In this document: positions 1 through 14,600 of the stretch, in pieces | Position numbering within the stretch: the stretch's first letter is position 1 | How the letters are laid out: each line of letters opens with the position of its first letter | Source of the DNA: Lineus longissimus | Taxonomy: Eukaryota; Nemertea; Pilidiophora; Heteronemertea; Lineidae | NCBI RefSeq assembly: GCF_910592395.1 | Contig: NC_088312.1 | Coordinates: 20,097,292 to 20,157,291, forward strand | Reading direction: 5' to 3' | DNA: 60,000 nucleotides | Translations under genes and position numbers: made by a program | Notes under the pieces: generated by a model | Seen by the model: only the letters and a program-made list of their open reading frames with translations | The model's database searches: none | Told to the model about the DNA's origin: nothing

Positions 1-221
1 AATCAAAAATGTCATCCTTTACTTCTTTTTTGAAGCAAACTGGACAGTCAGTCCATTTATAACAAGGTTTGCTGTCTGAGGGCGTATTGCCACAGAGCAG
101 GGTGGAGTCCTTTGGCCAGCATTCCCCTCAACTCCTCTCAGTCGTGATTTTATCAATTCACTGCATTTATAGTCTTACACCAGATATCAGGAATCTGAAC
201 TGTTGTAAGATCCCAACTCAC
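1..221 (-). other. VPS13D: VPS13D intron after exon 65
   Basis: Starts with a good donor (gtgag) at 221. No acceptor plus in-frame continuation was found before the edge. Confidence 0.5.
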
Positions 222-2672
222 CTTATGTGCTATATTCTCAGAGTCACACCTGACAATGGGCCGTTTTTTTGGATTCTGACTCGGTGTAGGTACGCCCTTG
301 TGATTGTCAGCCTTCATGGTAAGTTCAAGGTAGGCTCGTTTGTCTGCAGTAAAAAGTAATGTTAATGGTGTACAACGCAACTGGGAGGTTAAGCTTGTTG
401 CCTAATTGGAGACTCACAAATTATAAAGGGGTGAAAGTAATGCACTCCGTACAGATGGAAGTTTTCAAATCTAAGTTCAATCTTCAATTTTATATGGATT
501 TTATCTCCTAGCATTTCACAATTGGGAAGAGGAAGATCAGCCTTATAGCCTAGTGGTTAACGCTGCTGGCTACCACACAATAAATCCATGTACGATCCCA
601 GGGAGAACCCAGGATTGTATTTCTGTAAGAACCAGTGTGGCTTTCAAGGAACTTAAATTCCAGGCTCTTTACGACACAACAAACACATGAATTTTATTGT
701 GTCTGTTGGGTGAGACTAAAGTCTGTGGTTCCTTGTACCCGAGTGCCTATACCACAGCAAGTAAAGATCCTATGCTTGAGTAAAAATCCAACAGGGTTAC
801 AAGGTCAGTGATGATGAAGACCACCTACCATTTTCGATACACCTGCTGTGATAGAGCTCCTCATATGGAACATTGAGAATGATCGCCTCTGGGTCCGGTT
901 CGCCGCGCTTCAGGAAATACACCTGTTTGTTCGAGATGAGCACACGCAGGTTGTCGGAATGGCCAAACCTCATCTGCTCAAGGGCGATGAACCTGGAAGG
1001 AATCAGTTTTTGAAACATTTCATTCGATATTGACTGATGTTTCCTAATTACAGTAGACCCTCTCTATTAAGGACACCCTCGGGACTGACAAGTACTGTCC
1101 TTAATAGAGAGGTGTCCTGATTAGAGAGGTCAAATTGAATGGAAACAACCAATTTGGGATCAAAAGTAGTGTCCTTAATAGAGAGGTTGTCCTTTATAGA
1201 GAGGTGTCCGCTAAGGGAGGTTCCACTGTACTTGAATCAGATGGACATTTTCTGAGTTCGACACCAAGGGTAAGGGATAATTTGAGAAAATTTGAAAACA
1301 TACGATTAATACAGAAAGTACACGGCAAACTACAGGGCAATGGTACCAACAGCAAGTTCCAACGAAAGGTCAGGTCAACAGGTTGTAAGATCTCCAAGAT
1401 CTGGCTCAAGTGTTCTCAAAATTGTCCACCAATTTCACTATACGTACATTTCATTGAAGTTGTTCCCATTAAGTGTAAAGAGCATCTTCTGGGCATTAGC
1501 ATGATGATTGGAGTAGACAGGTAAAAGTCCGCCCGCACCATGGACGCATCGAGGCTCCCTCCCGCGGTTGGGCCGATGTCTGGATTTGCTTTTACTTGTA
1601 TCCCTGACTGCACTGGCAGCACCGGATGCCAGGTCCAGAACGCCTGCCACTGGCTTGGTGACCGTGCCGACCACACCTTTACCGAATCCTGTGAAAAAGC
1701 CCTGAAAGACAGAGGAAGTTGTAAACTTGGATTCAGTCTAATTTTTGGTATAATTCTAAATTTTTGAGTCAATTTATGAGTCCTGCACTTTACAACATGT
1801 ATGTCACCATCGGGCTTAAAGAGAATCTTTTATTGAGAACCAAAAATAATTTGATTACTTTTTGTTTTAGCATTATAGGTTAGTTGCAAATATCTACAGC
1901 CATGAAAAAGGATGTCTAACCAAAAATACTTCGACAAGGTTGTCAAAGCGGCAAATTTAAGGTACATAACTTAAAATTTCACAAAACCACAAACTGGTGG
2001 TGAGTTTACCGTCGACTGTCAAAATATCAAATCAAAAATAATCTTTTACCTCGACTCCATCCTGGCTGGCCCCTTTGTACGTCTGCTGTACAATACTCGT
2101 TATGCCGCCGAGTAAACCGAATCCCAATCCCTTGAAGCCCGCCACCAGGTGGTCACTGCTTGAACCGCTGTGATGGCTGCGGATGGCATCTCGTATCGAC
2201 TGATGCTTGTCATCCATTGCTACGGTCCCCAGGCCATCAGAGAGCGAACCGGTGAACTGAAAATTGGAGTCATAGCATAAAGTGGCATTTAGTCGAAATG
2301 ACCTGATTAACAGGTCAGAACTCGAGTGAGGCATGGGAAAAATTAGCCACAACAGTGTAGATTTCATACATGTATAAGCCGTTTATGGCTTTTTCGAACA
2401 TTTCTTGGTATTCCAATAAGGATAAGGGACACTTTAGCCATGCTGAATCGAAATGGAAGCTCATAAGTTTTTTCCAAATTCCTTATTTGCTAAGTCATTC
2501 CTACCTTGGCAGTTGAGTTTGATATTCCATGAGTGACGTTCTTCACTAGTCCACCAACATTGCCATCCTTGATGAGTCCCGAGATACCTTCTGTGACATC
2601 GTTGAAGAGACCTAATGGGTTACCAAGGAAGTCGACAGACCCCAGGATCTTGGCAGCTTGTCCCTTTAATTC
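222..2672 (-). CDS. VPS13D: VPS13D exons 61-65: ATG2_C-like helices and PH-like C-terminus (partial)
   Basis: Exons: 2672-2505, 2256-2050, 1701-1448, 992-829, 343-222, covering about residues 4251-4555. Exon 61 carries [20 protein letters not shown], exon 62 [20 protein letters not shown] and exon 63 [20 protein letters not shown]: the ATG2_C/DH-like amphipathic helices that VPS13 proteins share with ATG2 and that bind mitochondria or lipid droplets. Exon 64 starts the PH-like domain ([20 protein letters not shown]). Exon 65 ends in phase 0 with a clean GT donor (CATAAG|gtgag) at 222/221. Nothing in 1-221 continues the reading frame convincingly, so the last 30-45 residues lie outside. The intron between exons 60 and 61 (4141-2673) holds a SINE and a pogo-type element. 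Confidence 0.92.
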
Positions 2673-5600
2673 CTGGAGAAGAGAGTACCATGTGAATAAT
2701 ACAGTGGAACCCCGGTTGGCGACCAACCCGGTAACGCGACCACCCCGCTAACGCGACCACGATTCTCCGGTCCCGAATGGTTTCCTCTCTAATTGCCATT
2801 AAGAGACCCCCGCTAAGACGACCACCCCGGTACCCCGACCGCGACCACTGGCTTGGCCGGTCCCAAACTGAAAATCAACCCCGCTAACCCAACCACCAGG
2901 CCTAATTGCCGTAATCGGTCGCGACCACGGCATAGTAATTAGCACCTCGCTGCCAAGCTTTGTTGAGACGGGGACAATGGCCATGGGAATACATATGAAA
3001 ACAAAAAATACAATGTGATTTTGCAGGTATGATCAATTGTATAAGTGTAAATGAATACATAAACTTTCCTTTTCTAACGTTTTCATGGTTTGTTTTCATT
3101 ACTGAGCCAGTTCAGTACCAGACATGCGCACTCAGCAGCAGCAAAATAATGTGATTTGCGTGATTTGCATATGAACTTATAATAAACGGCGGGTAGTTTG
3201 AAGACCACACTTACAATAACAAGCTTGCGAGACGTTTGAATGTTTTATGGAGAACTTGGTTGATTTACTACAGTATCATTTTATATTTCTTTAAATATTT
3301 TGACTGAAAATAGATTTGATTAAAACTGTAGCATTACTCAACTCATCATTCACGTGGAATCATACGACAAGTTTACTTCAATCGTCACAAACAGTCGGGT
3401 ACATGGAGGATGATTCACCAAATTGCCTGCAAATGCGTCACGTCTGGCAGATAATGAAACTTTGTGGATAAAATGAGTTACAAAATTACCTTTTCTAACT
3501 CATTCTGAGAATGTAACATGTAATTTTATCGACGAACTGTTCTTACGAGGCATGATAACAAAACTTTGGAGCGTGCATCATCTCAATCAGGCAGCGTTGC
3601 TATGGTAGTACAGCGTACACACGCCATGCAGTCGGCAATTTTGGCGGGAAAAATAATCATGTATTTCGTCTGGGGATTCCCAACCTCGCTAACACGACCA
3701 CCCCGGTAACACGACCACTCCGACCAGGGTCCCATGAGTGGTCGTGTTACCGGGGTTCCACTGTACACAATATAGAGAGATCAGTGGCATAGAGGTTAGA
3801 GTACCAGGCTCATAGGTTTGACTTTGGAAGGATCATCGCTGTTTTGTCTATGTCCCGAGCAAGCCCGTCAAACACAATTGCTTCGTTCGTCAAATGAGAT
3901 GTAAAACTTAGGTTCTTTATGTAGTGCCTTTGCCATGGCAAGCAAAAGACCCCACCAAGTGAGTAGTAGGTCGCGATAGACCCTTTCTCTGGCCGAAAAA
4001 ACCTAGTCACAAGGCCAATAAACCTGATTAGTGCCTAATCATAGCGGCACACAAAAATGCTCATCCTGCCTTGAAGATAGAATGCTCCCTGAAGCATATC
4101 ACCTCCAGAGCAGAGCAAATGCTGAAGAAGAGGAAACTCACCCTGGTATAATGCATGAGGAAGGCATCCCATAACAACGCACTTGTCTCAAACGGATGCT
4201 CCCGCGTGAAGGGGTCAATCTCCACCTTGGCATCCTCAAACTTGATCAACGGGATGCTGAGCGCATTTTTGATGGCGAGAAGATCCGGAGACAACTTATT
4301 AGCCGTGATGACACTCAGCGAGATACGACTCGTGTTGATGCGGAGATTGCCAAAGTAGTACCGCTTTGACTGGACAGATGACGCTGCAGACAATGCCCTG
4401 AAAATATGAGATTTCAAATTGTAATAACCGCAATCTTGCACATGAAATCATAGCTTAGGTGGTGTACAATATCTTTTGAAATGTATCAACTAGAAATCGA
4501 AACATGCTTACTTTTGTGAGTCATAGTCACTTTCGTCGAGTTTTTGAAACTCTGTGTCAATCTGGTTGTATCCTGCAAACTGAAGCAACTTCCAGAGCAG
4601 TTCTTCTTCCAACTGAAGTGTGGTCCTTTTCATGGAGATCAGCAGGTGCTGAAAAATAAACGAAATCACATTAACCTTTACACCCCCAATTCTGGTAATG
4701 GACTCTACTAATGCATTAACAGGAAATACAGGAAAAAATGGGGTCAAGTTAATATATTTTGCAAAATTTTCATTCCTTATTTATATTTAGGTATAAACGA
4801 TTGTAATTCCCTACTAATTTGGCAACGTACATGTACGAAATCAAAGGACTTTTTCAATTATGATGTCTAGTAACTAGGCCCAGAATTCAATCTATACCAT
4901 AGGCACATCGCCTCATCACAATAACAGGGGGCCAAACATTTTCTTTCAATCCGTCATCAAATGCATCATGTCCCAAACTTACTTTGAATATCTCAGCATT
5001 CCAGGTTGAGTTTGGTATCTTGTGAGCTTTGATGCTGAGAGCTGGTTCCTCTTCATCAAACTGTCGTTTCTTACGGGATGCTGGCGTCACGAACAGCATG
5101 ACTGGACGGTGGGCACCAAATAACTGGTTATCAACCTAGAAGACAACAGTGATTATTAATTTCAACACATCAGAACTTAAGAACTGAGGCATTTCTGAGA
5201 AAATTTCATGAATTTTAGAGTTTACTGAAAAAGAGTCAATCCTGAAACTAAAGGTACAAGTACCATCTCATGGGTAACTTTGAACAGTGGGGCAACTTGG
5301 AACACCTGGTTACAGATGTTTCTCATTACAACAATCCTCTCTTGGGGGTGTTCAAAGTCACCCCACTGTTCAAAGTCAGCCAGGTGGCCGTGTCAAAAGA
5401 AACCTATGACAGAGGGCACCTTACTGAGCAATGGTCACACCAACAGATAAATGCTGGTTCCAATTTCTTGCTCTGTTTCCACCTGAGAATCATTTCAAGA
5501 ACAAAAAAGAACCACTATTTCAATGAATGTGTCGTCAGGATCTTTGCCTACTTACCTGTATATTGCGAATGCTCGCTTCAAAGATATGCTCTGTACGCCT

Positions 5601-8600
5601 CTTGAGGTAATCCACGTCAAACTGTTTGAGTGAGATGTAGACGAGCTCCTCGGGCACGTGGTTGATGAGCGAGACACCGAGACCTCCACTCAGATGGAAA
5701 GAAAACTGAAATGTGGAAGGCGTTGATATTCAAATAACAATACGGATGCAAAGTAATCAACTGAGTTATATGATAAACCAAGACGACTGAACAAACCTCA
5801 AAATGTTGCCCTGGATAACTCTTAGTTTGAACACAAAGTTTACTTCAGAAGATTGGTTGCCTTCTGGACCAGTGGAATTCTACAGTTCAAATGTGAACCT
5901 ACTGGCTATCACATAAGGATGTATTTTTTGACTTTGATCGGACACCACGACTCTGATCACAACAGAAAAATGATCTGTTCACCTCAATGTCTTGAGCCAC
6001 TTTCACTTCGGCTGCTGCCGCCTTGATTTCATCCATCTGCCTGACCCTGGGGTGGTTCTCCTTCACCACCACCCACTCAGTTGACTGGGACACATGCTGG
6101 CTCACCTCCTGTAACCAAAATCACACTGAATCAGTCTTCGAAACAAAACAACTCCTCCTTCATAATGGAAATAACCATACTGCTCCATGCAAGTATTTTG
6201 TACGTCTAATTCTAGTCAAAGTCAGATTCTTCTTCTACATTAGCTGTTTGTCATGTTTGTAAGGTTTTTTTGTGTCTTCCATGAGCAACATTCTAGCCAC
6301 AAGAATATGTAAAATGAAAGCATGTCAGGGGACAACAGGGCTTCCAACCCCTTTTCTAGAATGTTGTTTTTAAACCGTCTTACTACTAACCTTGAAGTTG
6401 ATATCAGTAATCTGCAAAACTCGTGTCGGCCCGTCTGGTACAACCTTGACTGACAACATGCCCGATCCAGGACGCAGCTTCTCTCGGCTGACAGCCATCT
6501 CGATCGGAATGGACTTCTTCGAGGAACACTTCCCAAGAAAAGCCGGGCAACCTGAGGAAAAAATATCACGACAGATCTAACATTTGATAATAAGGTTCTT
6601 GCCAAACCCTCTTTAGTGGGCTTGTTCTTCTGTTTACTATGATGAGCATTTGTTGTGTAGGCCCGGGGACTCCAACTACGTCAAAGGGGAACACTCCATG
6701 AGGCCACATATATTTAATACGGTACCAATGTAAGTAGTGTGTGACTCACCATCTTTGAGACCTGATAATCCATTGGTTCCAATCTTAGCTTGGACACACA
6801 TCCCATCTCGAATACACTGCAGGCGACCATCCTAAGGACAAGAAAACATATACTCAAAAATCTAACTCGCGTCATTCAAAAAGCCTGAGGGGGCATCCAA
6901 TGCCATCTCGATCTCATTCTCAGATCAATATCTGACCCTCTCTATTTTTATCATGTTAACAATTTCTTATGTAAACAAAAATCAAGGTCAGCCTACCTCT
7001 GTGAACCTCCAAGTCTGCGTCGACTTCCTCCTCTCATCTGGCTTACGCAGCATCAGCTTGACCGACCGCCCCGGCTGCAGTGCAATGTCTTCGATATCCA
7101 ACACAAACACATTCGTCTGCGTCATGGAGGGCCGCCTAGGATCCCGCGGCGTCGAAGACCCTTCGTGCTGCAACATGCCCTGACTCGTCATGCGCCAGAG
7201 TTGCGATCGCTTGTCCTGCTCTTTCCGTTTGAGTGTGACCATGTTGCCGTTAGGAACGTCCAGCACCAGTTCTCTTGTCTCGATATCGCGGTCGTACCCC
7301 AGCCAACTTTGGTGGATTGGACTGCCATCATCGCTGAAAATTCAATCATGCAAATCTAGGTTACTAGCAAAATATCCGCGAAAATAAAGTTTACAGTTAT
7401 CAATACTTTTCACTCTAGTCTCTTACTGTCTCTGTGCATGTCAATACACAAATATTTTTTTGGTCAATACATGTACTACTTCTGTCAAATTATGTACCTC
7501 TACCGTCTATACATGTACTACTACCGTCCATACATGTACTACTCTGTCAATACGTGTACTACTTCTGTCAATACATGTACTACTACCGTCCATACATGTA
7601 CTACTCTGTCAATACATGTACTACTTCTGTCAATACATCAATACACGTACTACTTCTGTCAATACATGTACTACTCTGTCAATACATGTACTACTATGTC
7701 AATACATGTACTACTTCTGTCAATACATGTACTACTTCTGTCAATACATCAATACATGTACTACTTCTGTCAATACATGTACTACTCTGTCAATACATGT
7801 ACTACTTCTGTCAATACATCAATACACGTACTACTTCTGTCAATACATGTACTACTCTGTCAATACATCAATACACGTACTACTTCTGTCAATACATGTA
7901 CTACTCTGTCAATACATGTACTACTATGTCAATACATGTACTACTTCTGTCAATACATGTACTACTTCTGTCAATACATCAATACATGTACTACTTCTGT
8001 CAATACATGTACTACTTCTGTCAATACATCAATACATGTACTACTTCTGTCAATACATGTACTACTTCTGTCAATACATGTACTACTTCTGTCAATACAT
8101 GTACTACTTCTGTCAATACATGTACTACTCTGTCAATACATGTACTACTTCTGTCAATACATGTACTACTTCTGTCAATACATGTACTACTCCTGTCAAT
8201 ACATTCCTCAATACTTACGTGGAAAAGGTGCCAGTGAATCTAATGTATATGAAGTTCTCATAGCAAAGCTGGTCACCATTACCGAGGGTGCTCATGCTGT
8301 ATGTTGAGCAAGAGCCGCCCTGGACACTGCATGTGACGTGCGGGGGTAGGTTTGGCTCGTCGAGGGCATAGGGCACTGAAACGAGAGATAGGTTCTTAAC
8401 AAATGATGCAAGCTCTAACGAACTCCCACATCTATTCACGGCAGAGCCCAGAGAACCAGGACCATTAGACTAACACCTGTTGTGTGAGTTAGTACTTTAA
8501 CATGAAAATGAACAAACCATACACTCACTTGAAGATTTTGGTTTTAGCACGGTCTTGAGCCTGTCCTCCATGATCTTTGTCTGATAAAACGTGATGGGCA

Positions 8601-11600
8601 CCTCCGAGAAGTTGTCCACCCGGAACGGCGGAGGCATCTGGTCAGCATCCGTGAACACCACGAAGTTGGTGGCACCGACACCGTGTTGGTAGACCTCCAC
8701 TCGCAAGAATAGACACTGGTTCTTCTCTCCTCTGGAATGGAACATAGATATGACATTAGAGGGAGCAGTGACGTACGGTTAACGACGAAGTTTTCACAAG
8801 AATTTCTAACGATTATTTCAATGATTTGAGCTTGAACAGGTCTAGGTCTGCTGGAAGGCTATAGAAATGAAGAACTTTATTGCCAATAGGCAGTAGTTAG
8901 CAGTTCAACACACAATAGATTTCCACCCATGTCAATTTCATCCACAAAAGGTTCTGTACTGTATTGGACCGGTAACTTTTACTGCAACCTTCTGGCAATA
9001 AAGTCCTCATTGCGTGAATAAGGAGTCAAAAAGTGTGCTACACTTGTACAGTATGTCAGGTGGGCTAGGAGATGATAAGATCTCTACTATTCAAGTTCCA
9101 ATCCGCTATCTTCGAAAACTCACCTCATTGTGACATGGAACGACTGTAGCACGTTGATACTGAATCCGCCAGACCATTGGCAGTGAGGGTCTTCCAGGAG
9201 CCTCACGCTGAGTAACGGTTCGATCTCCTCAGTCGGCCAATGGAACGGCACGTGGCAGTTTGGAACGGCCGCGGTGTGACCATCAGGATTTTTCGTGCCC
9301 TAAAAGATTGTTAGTAGGATCATGTAAAATACCAGTTTCTCAAAACCAGTTTTGTCACTAAAGCTGGCGTTGTCTAATAAACTTAACTAAAGGAGATAAC
9401 GCAAAGTTAATGTCAACAACCTGTCACAGGAATAACAAACTAATTCATGCCTTGAGACTGCTAGTAGAGAAATTCATCGGGAGAAATCTTTAGCACATAT
9501 TCAAACAAAGCACTTACCATTCCTTTTGTCATGCTACTCTGGCCGAAAGCTAGTTTGTGGCGCGTGCGGTTGTCTAGTTGGTACTTGGGGGCAAAGTTGA
9601 CAATGGTCGTGTCTCGGTACCGGCCTCTTCCTTGGCGCACTTCGATACCTATATGATACACCCTGAAATGATCAATGGATTTGGTGATGAGGTTTTTTCA
9701 CATGACAACTCAGTAAAATTAACTTTTCTTAAGGCCATACACCACTACTGAATTCATGTGTGCCAATTTTTTTACGCAAAATCATAAATATGAACGGACC
9801 AGAAAAACTTTCCGCATTACTGGGTATCTCTTCTTGTAAAGCTATACTCTACGGTATTAGGGGGAATCCTATGTGCATATAATGAGTTTCATCTGTTTTT
9901 GAAAACCTCAAAGGCCTGATCTCGAAACATCCATTTGAAAATATGCCTGTGAGGAGGGCAAACTGACCCCAGAAATCAGGACACCTCTCTATTAGGGACA
10001 TCAATGGTCAGTCACAAGGGGGTCCTTGATAGAGAGGTTCTACAGCAGTAGAAGCACTAATTCTTCAATGCAATCCTTCAAGCCAAAAGCGTATTTTAGG
10101 AATACACAGATGAATATTTATAGCCAATAAAGAAAACAATAAAGAAATGAAAACAGCACGCTGCAGAAAAGATTATCAAGCTCATGATGCATTAAACCCT
10201 TGAAGCGTCACTCTCACAGAAACCGAAAACAATCCTAAGCAAGATGTCCAACTCCGAGCAATTTCAAAGCACAGATAGATATTTATGATATGGAAATCTA
10301 TCATGACCCTGCAGCACAGAGTTTTCAACTCAACTGCAGAATCTCCGACAAAAATCTCCAAAAAAAGGTCATCACTGCCAAAGGGTTCTATGACAAACCC
10401 TAACTGAAACCACTCCTTGAAGCATTTGTCAAGGATTCTGCAATCAAGCTGCAATTTAGCCGAGTTTTCATCGAAATGTCAAGTGATTCATAAAAGGTAT
10501 TTCCCTTTTTTTGTAGGTAACTGTGTTTCCTTTATCAGAAGAAACCATTGTGGACAATGGTCAAATGGTGGTAAAGAAGTTATTTGTACAATGAAAAGAC
10601 TTTCAAAGCCCTTCACATGCAGCAGTGCTCCCACACCAGTTCCTTCCACTCCTCTTGTTTAAAATTGAAGTTTTATTGCAAAATGATTTACGTGTCAAAT
10701 CCAAAAAAATATATTTATCATACCTCTACATTCCCCACGTAATGACAAGTTGATCATGTTAATCTTTCCAATTTTGAAGCAATCAGGTCAACAGTAAAAC
10801 ATTAGCCTGTACATTTGAGACTCTTGGATTATTTTGTGTCCAAGCTGCTGCAAAACAGTGCTCAGGACTCGCATTCATATTTCGCCAGTCCTGTACTCAT
10901 TAACTCCTGGATGGAGAGAAGCAAGTACGGTTAAGTGCCTTGCTCAAGGACACAAAGGTGTAACGGTGGTGATCCTTTTGAGAGTTGACACCACAACCTC
11001 CTGATTATGAGCCCAGCGCTCTAACCACTCTGCCATTGATATCCATCCGCATGAGATGAAAAAACTAGCAAGAGAAAAAACTCTTCTTTACTGCCGGCAT
11101 CATGCACATGAGTTTTAGGCGAAAGATGATAGCAACTGCCTCACAGCTCCCGAACACCACATCCAACAGCGAATTGTTTTTCTCCACAGAATAGTTGGAA
11201 TAACTTCCACCGATCTCACCCTTACCATTCCTTCGGATGATTTTTACGTTTTAGACGCTGCACCCCCCTCACAAACAGGTTTTTTAACTTTGGCATGTTT
11301 GGACTAAAATACAATGACAGAGAGGTAGCTTAAAAGTTGTATAATATTGTCAAGAATAAATAAAGACTAGTCTTTATGAATTCTTGATATTATGAATAGA
11401 TAAAAACTCGAGACGAATTGGTGTTTGAATTTAAAGAAGATTTCGTAATTATTTACTCCGATGCCACCTTCAAATGATATTCTTAAACACCATGGTTGCA
11501 ACGTCATCATTGTTTACAACGTGAAAAGCACAAGCCTCATTCTAGCTAGAGCAGTTATTTGAAGGAAATACAACGCTTTGATGATACTACTAATAGCCCA

Positions 11601-14600
11601 ACATAGAGTTAAAGGCACCTATTGGAAAAGAAACTGATGCCTAACTGCTAGTATTAGTTGTGTCGACAACACGGCTAAGGTGGAGCTGCCATTTTTGCCA
11701 AACCCTCGTCAAAACTCCGAGACTTTGCTACAGATTTTACTTCCAACCTGCTGTGTTTCGTGAGACAACCAATACCTCCAATTCGGTGTCAATTCCTTGA
11801 ACTAAAAACTTACTTGACCGAATTATGATATTCTCTAGAAAAAGATGTGGAAATAGATGTGTGCATGACATGACCAATGATAATGTGCATTCACTTGAAC
11901 CAAACCTGGCATACCAGTCACTACTCATGCGATATTTAGGTTCCCCAGACGAGCTGCCTTTTATTGCTAAACGAGGTGAACGCCTGCAGCTATACAGGGG
12001 GTTAATCCGTGAAAACCTAAATAGAAGATTACCAAAACCTAAAGTCCCAAATTTTTATGGTTAATTGCTTCTCAATCGATTATAATTTTTGACGTTCACT
12101 AAGGTTTTTAAATTTTATCTGGTACAAAACTGACACATGCTGGAAATTAATGCATTGTGTCTTGTATAGGCTTACAACTCACTTTTATAATTTTCTCAAA
12201 GAAATTTAAAATCGTTCTGCCCAGTGACCAAACATGAACTGCTTTTTAGTCTACCGTTTCAAACACCAGCACAAGAGCTACCAAATGATCAAAGTCTGAA
12301 TGATATGAAAGCCTAAATCTGTGCAGTGATTAACGAAAAAAATATCCACACCCTCGGCATCGCCACCCCCCCTTGTTAGGCAAATGTTAGCTATGCCCTA
12401 CACGGACTCACAAGACCAACGAACCCAATTGGTGCCTAACTGAAGTAGCACGTAAAAACGCTCATCCCGCTATGGAGGAGGAATACCCCTCGGTGAAGAA
12501 CACCTCCAAGTGCAGGGCAAACACTGGAGGAGAAGAAATACCCAGCACTGGTCTGACACGATCATTTCACAGTCGGCCCGATGGATACTTACAGATCAGG
12601 TTTGGACTCCTTCCAAGGGGCCGCCACATGCAGCTTCCTCATCCCAATGCCGCTTTCTAACTGGAACCGTGAACACCTGAAAAAATTTGAAAAGATTCAA
12701 AGTTTGATTCCTCTCTTCCTCTTCTTCTTCTGCATTTGGATTTGTTGAGATGTACGCCAGACAGTCAGTCCGTTTTTGGTAACGAAGTCAGCTGTCCTAG
12801 AGCGTTCTGTCCTAGAGCGTTCCACCACAGAGTCCCAGAGCTCTGTGGTCAGGGTGGTGTCCCAGAGATGTGGTCAGGTGGTGTCCCTTTCTATTCTTCA
12901 CAAGGGAGCAGGTCTGAATTTCATAAGGGTGGAATCTGGTCTCCAGATTCCTCTTTTCTATTGAAACATTATGGACATTAGAAACCACAAATGAACAAAT
13001 CAAATAATACTTACCATTTTGATATCGTGCCTGGGTCATGTAGGGACTTGCCAATGCGCATACTGCACAAGAATGGAGCCTCCTTGTCGGCAAAACTGAA
13101 CAAGAGTGGTGTAACGCTCCTGGCCAGCTCGTGCTCCTCAAACTGTCCCGCTGCTTCAAGTTTGGCGTTGTCTTGTTTGAAGATGATTGGAAGGCCTGAT
13201 TTGTTGATGAGCCAGAACGGGGCGGAGACAGTCAGCTAGAAATAAAACAAACATAGAAAGAATGATTTGGTAAATATTATTCTTTTTGGGAATCAATAAT
13301 GAACCATGGGGGGGGGGGGGGTGCTTAAAGGCCATATATCAAGGTTTTTTGCCATTTTCTGCTGTAAGACGATTTCAAAAGTGTACCTAAGACTTTATAC
13401 AATACAGAAAACCAAATGCAATTAGCTCCATCCATTTTGAAGATATAGCCAATTATGTGTTTGACAACTTGATTACCTAATCAGGCTAGCAACTGGCTTG
13501 TTAGAGCCAGGCGGCGGGTTCAGCAAAAGTTGTGATGTAGATCAGGTTATCTGTACATGTCATGCAATCATAAAAGCAGGAGGGCCTTAATTAATTATGC
13601 ACACCTGGAAGTAATGTGTTTCATTCACTATGGTGTATTGTGTGGCTCCGAATTGTGTCAAGGATAGCACAAAGAACAATCGAATGACGGATGGGACCCA
13701 TTTTCATGAATTTCCAAAGCCAGTTGAACGAGAGAGGAGGAAGCTGTGGATTCGGAAGTGCAAACGTTTGGAGTGTTGGAAGCCTGGGCCTTCGGCCAAA
13801 CTTTGCAGTGATCACTTTATCGATACGGATTATCACATGAAGCCGGATATCTGCATCCAACTGAATATTAAATGCCACTTGTTAAAAACAGCTGTTCTAA
13901 CCATGTCAATTGCATTTAATGCCCGAGGCTGCTGAGGTCGATTGTTATACATAATGTGTAGGCCCTATTGGGGCCTGTGATACCGCATAGTGTCTTCTTG
14001 TGTTCCAGCCATAGCAAGGTGACAGCGACACAGGTCAGTGTCAGTGACAGCCACTGTCAATGACAGATTATTGTCATCTGACATCTAGGCCTATCTAACG
14101 TTGCACGGCATTATATCGTCACGTCAAGATGATTGTGCATAATACCGTCACTTTTCAATAGTAGTTCAGCGTCATGACATAACTGGCGATACAACACTGA
14201 CGAGGCGAAACAATATTGTGCAACATTAGTCTGTTCAAAAATCATACATGTTATAAATCTGCAACCGTCTATCAATGTCTTCTTTGCCATATCGGCAGGT
14301 CTGCCATGCAAATTGATTAACCACAAATTCTAATCACTTTCGTCCGAGTGATCACTCTCATTATGATCTAGTGATATTAATGGCTCGAACATGTACGGCT
14401 CAACGTTTAAATATCCTTCTGTATCGACCAAAACATCCTCAAATTCACTGCTCTCACTCTCTGAACTGTATGCGGAAGCCATCTTGCTTTGTTCTGACTG
14501 ACCTGATCTACGTCATCAAAAAATCCCTAGCGGCCACATGTGGAACTAATCTAAAGTTGTGTGTGGTGGGAAATTCAAATAGTTTAAAATTGAAAATTGA

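Larger units (their letters stand above)
9663..12592 (-). other. VPS13D: Longest VPS13D intron (about 2.9 kb)
   Basis: Lies between exons 48 and 49. It holds a small pogo-type relic (9979-10044), a conserved-core SINE (10850-11050) and a SINE-tail copy (12400-12545). The 79-codon plus-strand open frame at 11825-12064 matches nothing recognisable and is probably chance. Confidence 0.6.

Noticed and set aside
7462-8209. CRISPR-like appearance of regularly spaced repeats
   Set aside because: No unique spacers, units are contiguous, and the host is a eukaryote.
7434-8307. Open frames of 267-289 codons in all three plus frames (Tyr/Cys/Ser-rich repeats)
   Set aside because: They are a by-product of a stop-free satellite inside a VPS13D intron; all three frames being open argues against any being a protein.
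11825-12064. 79-codon plus-strand frame in a VPS13D intron
   Set aside because: No recognised family; could be a decayed transposon piece, but nothing supports it.
13300-13323. Long poly-G run (also near 23300 and 47208)
   Set aside because: Simple homopolymers; length may also be a sequencing artefact.
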